Assembly (NCBI RefSeq): GCF_000003815.2
Contig: NC_049985.1
Location: forward strand, 8,421,314 to 8,452,420
Direction of reading: 5' to 3'
DNA: 31,107 bases
Origin: Branchiostoma floridae
Lineage: Eukaryota > Chordata > Leptocardii > Amphioxiformes > Branchiostomatidae
Part shown: positions 9,819 to 23,000 of the stretch, one piece after another
Layout of the letters: each line of letters starts with the position of its first letter
Numbering within the stretch: the stretch's first letter is position 1
Notes under the pieces: generated by a model
What the model saw: only the letters and a program-made list of their open reading frames with translations
Told to the model about the DNA's origin: nothing
The model's database searches: none
Position numbers and translations under genes: made by a program

Positions 9819-12800
9819 TTATGTTGGATGGCAGGTAGATCCAGCATTGCCTACTTCCTTCACAGGTGCCCCTGCAACGAGCATGGTAGTCAGTAATATC
9901 TATTTTCTCTTGTCCTCATTACTGATATATGTATAGAGATTTTGTTTTTGAGGTACGAAATTAGGCAGTGAAAATGGAGAGTGTTTAAAAGTTAACAATA
10001 CTTATTCAAAACATTTTAACTGTAGATTCTGTATAGCTTATCGATAGCATTCGTTTTGAACTGCTACACTGCACGGTCATGGATATCCTAACATAAAAAA
10101 TCTGCTACATGTCAGCAATCTTATGATCAACAGCTAAGTTTCCAACTCCAGCCACCAACAAGACTTACCTGGAAATATGCCCCACAGTACTGCAGTGCTG
10201 GTGTGCCCTGCAGACTGCCTCACTTCTGTGATGATAGGTTTGGTTTCCTGAGTCTTGTCTGTCCGCACCACTGCGTACAGCTGGGTCTGTCTGCTGTCGG
10301 TGAACATCTCAACACTCATCAGTCCAGGTAAGGTCACAGACAGGTCAAACACAAAACCTGAGCCACCTGGACAGGAAACATGACAAAGTAAAAAAAAATA
10401 AAAAATTTGGATTTTCAATGATGTGCATGTTCTATTTGTACATAGTTAACATTGCATCTGCCTTCTGTCATGACCAGTGGAAGAGTAGCTGAACTGTTCA
10501 TTCAGTTCATTTGAGCTAAACTGGTCTGAGATCTAGTTTGGTTTTGTAGAAACTATAGAGTTACTCTAATCATTACTGCTACACTGACTCCCTTGCAAAT
10601 AAAATCAGGAGCTTGATGACTCCGTTATTTATTCACTGAAAAAAATCCCATCGTAACTTGCACAATTTATGTGAATTCAAGGAAGAATAGGCTAGATATG
10701 TCATAGAATATGAATAGTACTATTAGTAGGAGAGGTCTTGTCATACCTGTGCACCTGGTGGCCCCTGCACAAGATCATTACTATTCTAAAGAAATAACCT
10801 GCTCCCCAACTCATAAATTGGAAATTTTTTCGTTCGACAATTCATTTCCTCACACAGTACCTTACTAGCTCAGATGAACTTTCATGCTAGGATCATTAAT
10901 GGAAAAATTGAACCACAATTGTTCTACCTAGTGGTAACACAAATACCTTTCCAACTATAGAGCATGAGCTTGACCCCCTCCACTGTCACACACAGATAGG
11001 TGACCCCCGCAGCTGTGATGACCTGGATGTCCTGCGCTGTGCTGGGCAGGCTCTCCTGCTGCTGACGGACAAAACGATTCCTCGTTCTGGACTGGTAAAC
11101 TGAGAATTGACTTCCTGCAGATAGAAATAGTTTGTCACGGGTTTCGTAGCAGAGCCTCTGTACAACCTGAAGAGCAATACTGTAAATTATTCTTTTATTA
11201 TTTACTATTTCATTAACTGGGTGGGCTGAGGACTCACTGTTTGAAGCAAAGGGCTGAATTGCAAGAAGCTTACAATAGGGGGGCTAAATCACAAGTGTCT
11301 GGAGCGGCTGCCTTTTGTTTTGGCAGTAACTCTGTTGACCTCAATTTCGACAGCAATTGCCCTATATATTCCTTTTGCTGGGACTTTACCAGCGATAATA
11401 GGAGAAAAGAAGTTTTAGTGATGTTTCAAGTTTGCGATTGAAACAATTCTGTAGTACAGTACTGTAGCAATGTATTAAAAACACATATTTGCAGCGTCAT
11501 GAAGAGTTGGAGAGGTCATCGCAACAATAAAACCTCTGTCAACATTTCAAGATTTACAGTAATCATTAGCTCCAAGTTGCTGACTAAGTCTTTGTCACCA
11601 GTCAGACTAACTTGTTCCGTGAGCCAGGGAAGTGACCCGGGTCAGCAGGACAAGGTACAGGTTGTCATCCTCGACAAACAGTCGAGACTCCAGAATGCCG
11701 CGCTTGTTCATCATGGCGATCGGCGTGAACCGCTGGATCCGCGGGCGCCATTGGTAAATGTCAGCTGTAAAAGGTGCACGGGCCTTGGGGGCACCACTCT
11801 TAGAGACAGATGCAAAAGTCTGTGGGTGGGAAAAAAGGGAAAAAAGATCTAATATAAGGATAACAAACGTATAAATTATGACAATGAGATGTACAGTTAG
11901 TGACAGTAACCATAAACTTGGACATCAGGAAATTACGTACAAGTTAGTGCAAAATTGAATTCACTGCTACATTTTTTTACAATTTTTTTCTGAAACATAT
12001 ATACCTTTCCTCTGTACTGAACTGTGGTCACTTGGTGTAGTCCTCCCAATCTTAATCCATTTATCAGACTATACCTAAGAGCCGTAGAGCGGTACACAAG
12101 GGCCTCTCTCCCAGCCTCCCCTGTGAGAAACATACATTGTCTACATTAACATGCATGTACTAGCCTTGGTGTGCAAGAGTGAACTCTAGATATCACAGAT
12201 TTATAAACTCTCACAAACCCTCATTAACTTCAGTTTTGTAACACATGCATTGTGATGAAGCTCAGCCGGCGCTGGTACACTGAAACATTAGAACAACAAT
12301 GTTGATTGTAAGAAACATTCAGAAATGTCTCCTATACAGCTGACTTTTATTCTATAGACTATAATGTAGTTTTCTGCAACATTGTGCTCTGTTTATGGGT
12401 TTGTCCACTGATAATACAACAGCCAGGTGATCAGCACCATGGAAAGAGCCGTTCACCATGATTTTTGTTTTGGGCTTTGTTTGCTGCAAGAACACATCAT
12501 ACATGAACTATCTTTCTTCTTTGTGTTAAAAAAACTTTCCCCAAACTTGTGCCTGTCTTTAATGGAGTCCTTTAAACAGTTGGTTCTTGGATTTGCTTTA
12601 CTTTTTACTGATTTTGAAAAAAAAAGTTCCCCTGTGCCTGGAAGGAACCAATCCCTATTTCTATTTATGATCCAAAGTTCTGTACCTGTGATGAGGAGAT
12701 AATGGAATGGTCCATCCTGGAAAGGCTCCACTGATATGCCCCTCCCCCACCGACCAGGTGGTCTCACAATAGTCTGTACAGGCAGCAGTCTCTCTCCTGA

Positions 12801-14001
12801 CCACTCATAGATCTGCAGAATATAAACCGACATTGTCAACATACTTAAATAACTTGCTGTTGTGCTGCCAAAATGCCTATTATAATGTGTTGCAAGTAGA
12901 TGGGAAATTAAACCAGTTAGTGGCCAGTTCTTTGCAGGTCTATTTTAATGTACATGTATGTAAAAATGTTGTCTCTCAATATCTATCTCACTACATAAGA
13001 AGACCACTTTTCATCACTTGTTTAATTAAGACAACCAAATTCTCCAGGTCCCATGGGTGGTCCTCTTAGACAAGTCCAACTGTATTCTAAATGTAACAAG
13101 TTGTGGGTATGCTTGAAATTTGTATTCAAATGACATTAGATATGGTCTAAAGTGAATTTTCAAGTATCATCACTCTACTTGGCCTTTTGTTATTGTTTCA
13201 TTTAAAGGCACATATCTACAACCTCCTTCTTTCTTCCTCCTTAAGCTTAAAAAAACAGAAGGACACTTACAGTACTGTGGGCAGATAAGCTGCTATCTGC
13301 TACTGCTGTACAGACAGAAGGGTACCAGTTGTCCTTATCATGTGATGTTACTATGAATGTCCTGCAGGGAAACATCAGTCCTGAATTCTTATTCACTTAG
13401 TTATATTACATGGCAAGAATCTGCTGTGTATATCACAAACAGTGCATCAGTTTGTGTACAACAGATCTTCAACTGTGACACCCCAAAAGTGTACAATGTC
13501 ATGTACTTGGTAAGACAACATCTACATGTAGATCAGTCCCATTGCAATTTTACCCATCTGTAGACTAGAATTCCTAGTAAATTTCTGGCTTTGCGATTGT
13601 TAAGGCCATCACAGTAAATTATCTACCACATAAAATGTTCATTTAATTAAATGTTGCCATTAACTTCATACAACAGATCAAATCCAATTCAGTATACAAA
13701 TCAAAAGTGTCCACTTAAATTTATTTCTGCCATTTCCTAATCCTGTGATGTTGGAATGTATGTTTTGCAGCTGACCTATTGGCAAAGACGTATGAAGTGA
13801 TATGAACCGTTGGGCTGAAAGCACTCTGGTAGACGGCGATGAGGGGCTGCTCTGCTGACGATGTCATCTGATAAACGGTAAGTGACTGACAGCCACACAC
13901 CATAACATACTGCTGCCTCCGGTGCCCAAACCCATGCACGGATATACTGTCCTCATCAAATAGGACCTGCATCTCAAAGTACTGAACAGGCAACCTGAAG
14001 G
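9819..14001 (-). other. Second EAR/EPTP beta-propeller and C-terminal tail
   Basis: Exons 20-27, residues about 1658-2052. Seven cores can be read: LFDEDSISVHGFGHRRQQYV, VHITSYVFANRTFIVTSHD, ISVEPFQDGPFHYLLITGE, HQVTTVQYRGKTFASVSKS, GILESRLFVEDDNLYLVLL, DIQVITAAGVTYLCVTVEG and LMSVEMFTDSRQTQLYAVV. Aromatic strands such as IYEWSG, IYQWRPRIQRF and LYSWKG lie between them. The last exon encodes only a 17-codon end, APVKEVGNAGSTCHPT and TAA, without a hydrophobic anchor. Exon 19 (14702-14487) is a linker outside both repeat types, containing GLREHHRQLVQMYTDVSQYV. Confidence 0.75.
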
Positions 14002-17000
14002 CTGAGGAAACATCATGATCAGGTGAAGCTCAAACATGACATTGTACAGATTGAACAAACTGCTCAAAAAGCAAACTGGAGGTCAAAGATCAGGTATGGT
14101 TAAAGGAATTGTGTCAAATAGTTATGTAGGGTAAATGCATTCTAGCCTTAAATATGCTGGATGGCTTAAAGTAGAGCAAGATGAGAATCTATGGTAAATG
14201 ACTACAGCAGTAAGTCTATCTTAAAAGTGTAAATGCAGGATCTAGTCCACTGAGACAGTTACTGGTTACACCATTGAAGGTGTATTCTGACATCTGTGAT
14301 ACACATTCTACCAGAAGTTTGTAGGTTCTGTACAAAAAACATTGACTTTGTTTTAATGTTTTGTTCTGTAATATTCTTCAACATATCCCTTTAAAAATCT
14401 TTAAATTTGCCTTATCCCTGGTGACCTTAACTAATTCAGAAGCTTCTCAGGTCTGAATAACGAAGGTGAGAGAAGTAGAGAGATACCTGACGACAAGAAA
14501 GTGTTGAGTGAGTTGACTGCCTGGCAGGTGTGGTTGTTGTGAAGTGGCACGTACTGCGACACATCTGTGTACATCTGCACCAGCTGCCGATGGTGCTCAC
14601 GCAGACCCTCAGGATCAAACATGCCCGCAGGCATGCTGAAGGTCACCCGCCCGTGGACTGACACATCCCCATACACATGAGTTGGTGTTTGGAAAGCATT
14701 ACCTGAAAACAAGATTTCAGTTACTTCATTTACATACTGGAGGAATACCTTTAAAATTCTGAACAATCTATCTTAAGAACACTTGCACATCTAAATTCTA
14801 AGGCAATATGCTAAAATTAGTGTCTATTGTCACACAAAAAAAAGAGAACAAAACCTATTCAGGACCTAAGAACCTTTTCCACAATCCCCTTCTGGTTACT
14901 TTTCAAAGTTGCCACATAAACTACACAAATATCCAATACACTTTGCAGGGATGTTTCAGGTCTCAATCTTCCCATGTACTGTAATTGAACTGTTACTGTT
15001 AAGAGGACTCTCAACAATACTTGAATCACAGTGACTAAAAATGCACTAAAACTATAAAGAAGCTGAAAATGATATTGGGATCATTTTGTATCGTATCGTA
15101 TTCTCCAAATCTGAACTTACTGTCATGTTTCAGGGCTTCTTGCATTAGGGTCTTCATGTTCAAGTTGTTGAATAAGCCATGTATTGAAAGGCTAGCATGG
15201 TTTGAAATGACCACATTTTTAACAAATGTCTTCCTCCCTGCATGTGGAAAGAGGCACTGTACATGTTAATGCTTGAAATTGCAATAATGCAGAAATGCAG
15301 TGTGAAGGCATTGGTGCACCATGTACAGAAGACAATGGTGCAGAGACAATAGATGGAAGTTCTAATTGTATGATAGTCAGGCCAGAGATATTGACCCAAG
15401 ATTGAGGCATTTGATCAAAAAACTATAATTGTTGAGTTGAATCCTAGAATTATTGTAGAGTTAAACTCACTCCTACCAAGTACAGTAGAGGCTTCCTCAC
15501 TAGATAACACACTTGCAGCTAGATGTGTAAAGGTTAGGTGAGACAGGGTATTCAGTGTAATATACCCAGCTGCTACACCAGTTGCCTGCGATGACAGTGT
15601 GTTACGTCTAAGGGCAGTTATACATGTGTCAGCTATACATCATCTACATCATCTTCTTGACTTACCAGTGATGACCTGATCACCCTTGACCCTCATCATC
15701 ATGCTGACGTCAACACCATCTATGGACCCAGTGACCCGCAGACTGGCCCTCAGGTGGACTGAGTCAGCGGTCACCAGTCCATTCACCTGTCCTCCTCCAT
15801 CCGTCAGCACAGACAGGTGTTCCCACTCGGACACGTCCACTCCATTCACGGTCTTGTCTGGACTTAACTGTGGCACCAGGAGGGTCAGGAGGGAAAAGCA
15901 ACGTCTGTATCATGTGCTTCATAGATATCATTTATTCAGACTCCACTGCTGTTTGACATACGCTTTACAAATGTTTAGCTGTATGAGAGTGTGATTTCAG
16001 CATTTAAAAAAAATTGAGACATTCCCTGGACTGAAAGCTTAACGTGCCTAAAATCTAAAAATTGAACATCCTATTATTTAATAAGCGAGAATTTGACACT
16101 ACTTAAACGGCACACCTCAATATCACCAAAGATCTTGAGAGGGGAGCTGAAGGCCTTTCCCTGTACGGTAAGGGTGGGTATTGAAGTCAGCCAGATCTCC
16201 TGAGGGTCAACACTGTTAAGAGTGCCCCCGAGCTGGAGACTTTCTGCTCGGACTACACACTGCCAGGTGGATAGACCATTGATCACTTGAGTACTGGACC
16301 TGTACATGTAGGGAACATTCAAATGTCAACATGTATTAGAGGCAAAGGTAAAGAATTGAAACCCCTTCGTAACTACTGAAGACAGCTTTTTTTACAAAGT
16401 AATGTTTCTCTTCTTGACTGTGACATGCATACATTTTGAAAGAAAGAAGTCAAGACCTCAACCAAGATGGGGGCCAATACCGACTTCCAAACACCTTATA
16501 CAGTTTGCTGACGCCACACTTCCGGTCTTGATGTATGGCATAGGCTTTGGGTCATTACAACTTGAAAAGGATCAGAGGACTGATTGAAAGCTTGTTGGTA
16601 AGCGCTTTCTTTTTGTTTGCGGCTATAAAGTTTATAATTGTATCATAAAGAATTCAAGACATCTAGCTGAATTAAGCAACACTGTGCATGACCAAATAGT
16701 CAATGTTTACCTCCTCAGGATGGCAGAGCTGAAGACAGTAACATCCAGCCCAGTGAGGAGTCCTGACATTACAACCCCAGACGTTGTCAGATGACTCCTT
16801 ATCACAGTTGAAGAGGTAAGGAGTTTCCTGCCTGTGATCTGTGTTGTCCTGTTCAATGTTACCCTATAATGACAGACTGACTATATCATGATTGTCGTCA
16901 GGTTGAGGATCATCAAGATATACCAACCAGATATATGTACCTTAATCTTATTAATATGCATTTTTGCATACCTGGCAATCTTGACTACTATGAGGTGTCA

Positions 17001-20000
17001 TTTAGTCCCTTATCAATAAAGCCAAAATCCCATTGTGCACACCCCCAATAGTCCTCATTCTGTGAGCGATGCCCCTCTCAAACAGCAGGAAGATTGATCG
17101 CCCAACTTGTCCATGAGCTCTAAATGACATTTTTGTCAGTAGCGTGCCTGGTGTACTTTCAATCAAAGTGTGATTTCCAGAGACGGCCCATGCCTGTAGG
17201 TCCCTGAGCCCTGTCCAATGCAACGAGATATATTTTTGGGTGAAAAATATGCTCAAGTCTCTGCCAATTTCAAATTTGCCAACCTTCTGGTGATGAAACC
17301 ACTCATAGCTGACCTTTGTGAGTTCACATCTTCTAGACGAACTCCAGTCACTGTCCCTGTGACAGACAGCTCAGTAATGATGACATCCTGGAATCTTTTC
17401 TGGTCAGAGATGATGTGATCTCCAATCAAGGTCACAGCTCCATTTCTGAATTCATCAACAAGTATCCCATTCAAGAAGCCTGGTGGGAGGAAGAGTATGA
17501 TCCATGTTAACAAGCATGCTATGGTTTGTGTGTAAATAAACCATTTTAAAGATATGACGTTATCTTTCGATTGGTAACATGTACTGTATCTAACTTGGCT
17601 GCTGCCTTTCCGCATGCCTCAAAAGCTGGACGTACTATGTTGAAAGGTGGTGATACTGGCTATACAGAAGCTAGTCTATTATGCTGAAGGGTGGTTATAC
17701 TGGCTATACAAAAGATAAAGGCTCAAGACGAAAGTTTCCTCACCTTGGACAACAAGGTCCCCTGAGAAGTGCACATTTCCATGGATGGTCTTGGCTGCAG
17801 TGATGACCTGATCAGACCAGGTGTCCACGGTGTTGTCTGCCAACTGGGACAAGTTCACCTCATCTATCAGGCCGATCTGTAAGATGACACTACCCTGCAC
17901 ATGGACAGGCATCAGGAAAGTCTTCTGTCCAGAGATTATCTGCAAATGAGAAGCAAAAAAAAATCTTACAAATTTTCAACTGTATCTACAAGCCAAGCAC
18001 AGTAACTTAGTCTTAGTGTCCGTGCAATATAGAGACCTTTGTTTTATTGTCAACATAATGCAGAACTGGTTCAGGACCACAAAGAGTGACATAGGATAGT
18101 GCAGAAGAGATGAAAAAACCTTGACACAGGCCACTGACTTATAGTTGAGGAGACCTCATCAGGTCTGTAGAAAGTATCAAGTACATGTAAGTATAGAGGC
18201 TAAGCATAATGTAAAACATTCCTCTGGTTGCAGTTTAGTTTTCCAGACAATGACTTGACTAATTCTAACCTCTCCATCCAAGTCCTCGGACAGATCCACT
18301 CCATCTGTCAGCCCCCCTGCATAGAGAGTGATGTTTCCCTCACTGATGACGTCCTTAAAAACCAGGCCTGTGTAATCTGTGTCTGTCACTCTCACAGCTG
18401 GAAGGAATTAAATAACATCGCTTACAAGCATAAGAGTTTTCTTTTACACAACCAGTTAATACTCTGTTACCTGCTGACGTTTCAATACCTATCAGACATC
18501 TTCCTCAGAGCTTCTACCTGGAGTTCTGCTTCTTGCTGCTATATCAGCCGATATAGGTGGCGCTTTTGCGAGAACACAATCCCAAACATGGCTAAGAATA
18601 TTCAAGATAAAAATCTGGTCAAAATGAAACATTCAACTATTTCAGAAACACAGGGATTGGTACTGACATCAGGCATTACTAGTATAACAATTGACACTCT
18701 TGTAACAGAACTGTTAAATCAACAACCTTCCTGATCCAACTGTAGAACATCAACTCCATTCAGTAACCCCCAGAGAGTGAGGGTTGTCATGGAGACGTTC
18801 TGTAGAAGGGTCCAGTCTCCATGTATGGTCTGGTTCATATACTGGATCATCACCCTGTCGACACTCAGGTCAGATATGTCCACTCCAGCCACCAGTCCTG
18901 GTTAGAATTATTGTATAGAATCAGTGACATTTACAAGTATACTTATTCAATTCAGTTGCTTGAGTATATCATTTGTCATGTATCTTAATACCTGGATGTC
19001 TAACCTTTATATCCCCTAATCAAATGTCAGTTAAAGAAGTTTTTCTCAATGCTTGCCTGTCACAGATATGTTCCAAATGGAGACGTCCATAAACACTTGT
19101 TTTGCTGCCACGGTCACAGAACCATCCTTCCTCACAGCATCACTTGTTACATTTTGTAGCTCCATCAGTCCATCAATCAGTCCCATCACCGTCAGATCTG
19201 CCAAGATGTCAAGACCGTCTGCAAAGGTCTTCCTCCCTGGTACAGTCTGGTGCCCATGTATGAACAGTGTGTTCAGCAACAGGTCTGTTAAGTTACAGTC
19301 TGCCACTTCATTTGCACTTAACCGTCCAGCTTCCAGGATGGACAGGGGTACATCATGTTGGAATGTTTGCACCCCAGTGCAGTATTGTGTAGTGTCGACA
19401 GTCATCACATCCTCAGGAATATGCACTCCATCCACTGTTCCATCAACATGCAGCTCCGTCAAGGTGACTACATCAACAAACACTTTGGAGCCAGTGACAA
19501 GCTGGGGTCCAGTGGTGACAAGGGCATCCATTAATGTTTCGTTCATATCTGCACCATTCACAAAACCTTCCACGGAGACGTCATCTGAGACAGAGACATT
19601 ACTGGCAAAATACAGGCTGGACTTGAGATTCGCAGGCGCATTGGTAAAGGTAAAGTCTGTCCAGAAACACTCACAGTCAGATGACAGACTTGCTGAGAAG
19701 TAAGAATGGCCGACAATAAGAACATTCTCTGGGACGTTGTCTGGCTGGTGGGATCCTACACTGTTGTAGTAGAGGTCAGTCAAGTCCACACCATCCACAA
19801 AACCATCCACTTTGAAAGGTGACTCGCAGATGAAGAGATCTTCAAATGTCTTCACCCCAGTAATCACCATGATATCTGTAATAATGAAGAAAACAACAAA
19901 TTAAAACTATCAGACTAGATCTTCAGCTGTAACTGAAATGGACTTTTTCTTTAATAACAAAAACAACACATAACTCCTTTGGAAGGGTGTCTAGGAACTG

Positions 20001-23000
20001 TATTTTCAATTGCAAAATTCATTGGAAAGGTTTTGGTTTTATCATAATTATAAACTTTCCCTAACATTCAAAAGTAGTGTTGCAACACCAACAGAGTTGG
20101 GGGGGGGGGGGCTGTCTTTAAAATGTCTCATCTATGAACTCTTGTCTGGCAGAAATACATTGATACTAACATACCAGATGGAAGATCGGTTCTCAGGTTC
20201 TCCACACTTTTCCACAAGATGTCCGCAGCAAACCGAGGTAAGTCCATGCTGTTGATCAGCCCTGCCACACTGCTGGGGCTCCTAAGCACGATGTTGGTCT
20301 GGAAGATCATTTGCCCTGAGAAATGGCCACAGTGCAACAAGTGCATTCTTAAAGGGGAACTCAACTCCAGCAACATCTTAATTTGTGAAGACATTTGACA
20401 AAATTTGGTTGATTTTGTGTCAATAAAAATGTGGTCTTTTTTTAGATCATGTAGCTTCTCAAGTTTAGCGAATGTAAATATTGTGTAGATCTTTTTTATG
20501 TCATAGTGGAGTTTGGTGCATTTTGACATGAGCTTGAAAATGATATCCAACAGCCATGATGATGATTGCTGAATACTTGAGCAAAGTGGTGAAAGAGCAA
20601 AGCACTTACCATGGGCTTCTTGATGTGATTCCACAGTCATGATGTCTGACAACAAGATGCCATTGGCCATTCCTTCCACTACCAGTCCTCCTGCACCGGC
20701 AACTGCCATACTGTTGTTGATCAACACGTCACCATTCATGACATGGTCGCCTTCCAAACGAGCCACGTCCTCTGGCATGTATAAGTTGTTGATGGTTCCG
20801 GTAACTGTCAGCAGTTTGGTAAATGTTATGTCATTGCTCACAGTCCAGTCTTCGGTGATGACCTGGTAGGAGTCCACTCTCATCACAGTTTTCTCTGAAG
20901 AAAAAACAACAACAAAGAAACGATGGGTCAATTTCCATGGACCTGTCAAAAATTGTACTGCCGGTATGTAAAGTCATGTCATGCTCAAAAGTTCCTTTAT
21001 CTTTCTCACTGCTGAGGTAGGCTGATGGCACCAAGTCTGTATTGGTTACAGTCTATGTAGAAGGGAGAAGGCTTAAGCAATGCTGCTCACATGTACTCGA
21101 AACAACATGTTCAAAAATCTAAATATTGTTGCCCTTTCGTGCATCATTGGAAGGCTTAACTGTTACTCTTAATAATGTCATCAATTCCATATTTGTCAGA
21201 ATTCTACATGTGCATTCAAAGGTTGAACACCTGAACTACAAGACTGCATGACAAAAGTGTCGACATGGACCTGCCAACACAGCGCCTGATATTGGTAGGT
21301 AAATTTTGGCACTTCTTTAAGTGACCCATCTGTAAGGTCAGTCATAGTGATTAGCTAGAACAAATGAGCTGTCACAAATTTTCCACAGAATAAGGCTATT
21401 AAAAACAAATTAAGGCTATTAAAAACAAATTAAAGAGTTTTACCAAGTTCAGCAATGTCCACCTGGTTGATGGTGCCGTTTATAGAGACGTCTCCGAGGA
21501 CGTGCAGGGTGGTGTTGATGACACAGCTGCCACCCACCCTGACAGGCGCACCTTCTGTCTGCAGATACACAACATCTTCTGACAGTACTGATAAATCAAC
21601 AGTGCCGACAGTCAAAGCCTCTTCCATGAATACATCACCCTCACAAGAGATGTCATCTAGGAAGGTCAGAAAGCCGGTAACATTCTGGTCTTGCTGTGTC
21701 AACAGGCAGTCATCCAACTGCACGCCATTAATACTTCCACTGACATCCACGTCCTGAAGGAAAACCACTCCCTTTTCAAAGACCTTTGTAGCAAAGATGT
21801 CAGCTAGTGTGTCTTGAAAGACAACATCTGCAGGAATGTGTAAGCCATCAATTGTTCCTAAGACTGTGATGTCGCCGTCATTATTAAGAAAAGGAAGTGT
21901 GAGTTTAGCATGAAGTGACTGGTCATCTTTGTTGTTGTAAAACATGTTCTTCACAAAGTGGTTGAATCTCTCCTCATTGAAGATTTCTGTATGTATGTTT
22001 TTTGAGGTTAATAGACGATTTACTCTGAGGCTCCTGATGTGTGTCTCTGTGGTAAATGTCTGTTCTCCAAACGTCAGCAGGTACCTCGGAAGGGAATCTA
22101 AAACGTCTGTGGAAGTCCTGTCTATGAGGAGTGCTGTGGTCGTTAAGTTCTTAAATGTCTGCACTGCTTGCTTTTCCTCTTCAGTGACAATGTTGTCATC
22201 CCACTTGGTAAGCCATTGTGATATGCTGACGTTCTGAAACAATTTCCGCCCCTCCACAACCTGAGAAGTGTTCAACTTCACCTCTTTCATTTGAATGTCG
22301 GAGCTTATGTTGCTTACATTTTTTTCAATATTTTGAAGCACAGTGTTTAACCGGACAACTTCAACCACCATATCCTGTTGGAAACCTATCAACTTTCCTC
22401 GTTGAAGAAATGAGACCTTAAATAATCTGGCCCCCTCTGATGTAAACATTAGGTAAGATGAGGTTCCTGTATAAAAGCTATAGATGTCCTTAATTCCACC
22501 AAGGTCTGTATGAGAAGAGAAGATGAAAGATTGTTCGAACTTGTCATTGATGAGCTGGTACGTTTGCACATTATCTTTTGTATTCGTGACCAACAAGTCC
22601 GCTTGTTGTTGTGAAGTTTGTACTGACGCTGTGACATCAGCATCAGTCAGCGGGATATCCTGATAGGGGACAAAGAAGTAACCATTCCAACGATAGATGG
22701 CACATTCAGAGTTGTAGGAGACAGTGTCAGTTTGCTGGTGAGGGGAGGTCCAGGCAACCCTCTGTGTTAGTGCTAGGTAAGAATCTGGTCCAGCTGTGAA
22801 AAAGGCCAAGTCTGTAGTAACATGGCCTGGCAACTGCTGATAAACCTCAAAATCATTCTTGAATGGAAGAAACCTGCAGGAAAATAACGTTAGGCATTGT
22901 GATTAGTAATTCTCAAAATGAAGTTTTATCCTAAACTATCTGACTCAACAACCAGTCAATGTTGGTCTATACAGCTATGGTTCATTACCTTCATGTGCAT

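Larger units (their letters stand above)
15666..22263 (-). other. Central repeat arm: VxGx(I/V)(D/N)GVDL / QVITGxKTF units
   Basis: Exons 8-18, residues about 498-1585. Two alternating short motifs recur. The first is V-x-G-x-(I/V/L)-(D/N)-G-(V/L)-x-(L/I), seen as GTIDGLHI, GSINGVQL, VDGVDL, VNGADM, VDGVHI, VAGVDI, LNGVDV, TDGVDL, VTGVRL, LTGLDV, VNGVDV and IDGVDV, with about twenty copies counting degenerate ones. The second is (Q)-x-(I/V)-(T/S)-G-x-(K)-x-F, seen as QVVEGRKLF, MVITGVKTF, QLVTGSKVF, QTVPGRKTF, IISGQKTF, TQITGRKLL and DQVITG, about sixteen times. Units are about 40-60 residues. The region is rich in beta-branched residues and N-glycosylation sites and poor in cysteine, suggesting an extended beta structure. 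Exons 9-12 are symmetrical 1-1 exons, consistent with growth by exon duplication. I know no named domain for it. Confidence 0.8.

Noticed and set aside
11499-11852. 117-codon + strand open frame
   Set aside because: It is antisense to exon 24 of the EAR gene, which has the convincing reading.
18228-18734. 168-codon + strand open frame
   Set aside because: It runs antisense across exon 13 and an intron of the minus-strand gene and shows no family pattern.
19053-19703. 216-codon + strand open frame
   Set aside because: It is the antisense shadow of the 819-bp exon 11, whose minus-strand translation has the repeat motifs.
20316-20609. Reading exon 10 and exon 9 as one continuous exon
   Set aside because: The frame stays open partly, but repeat similarity stops at good donor and acceptor sites and phases fit only with the intron removed.
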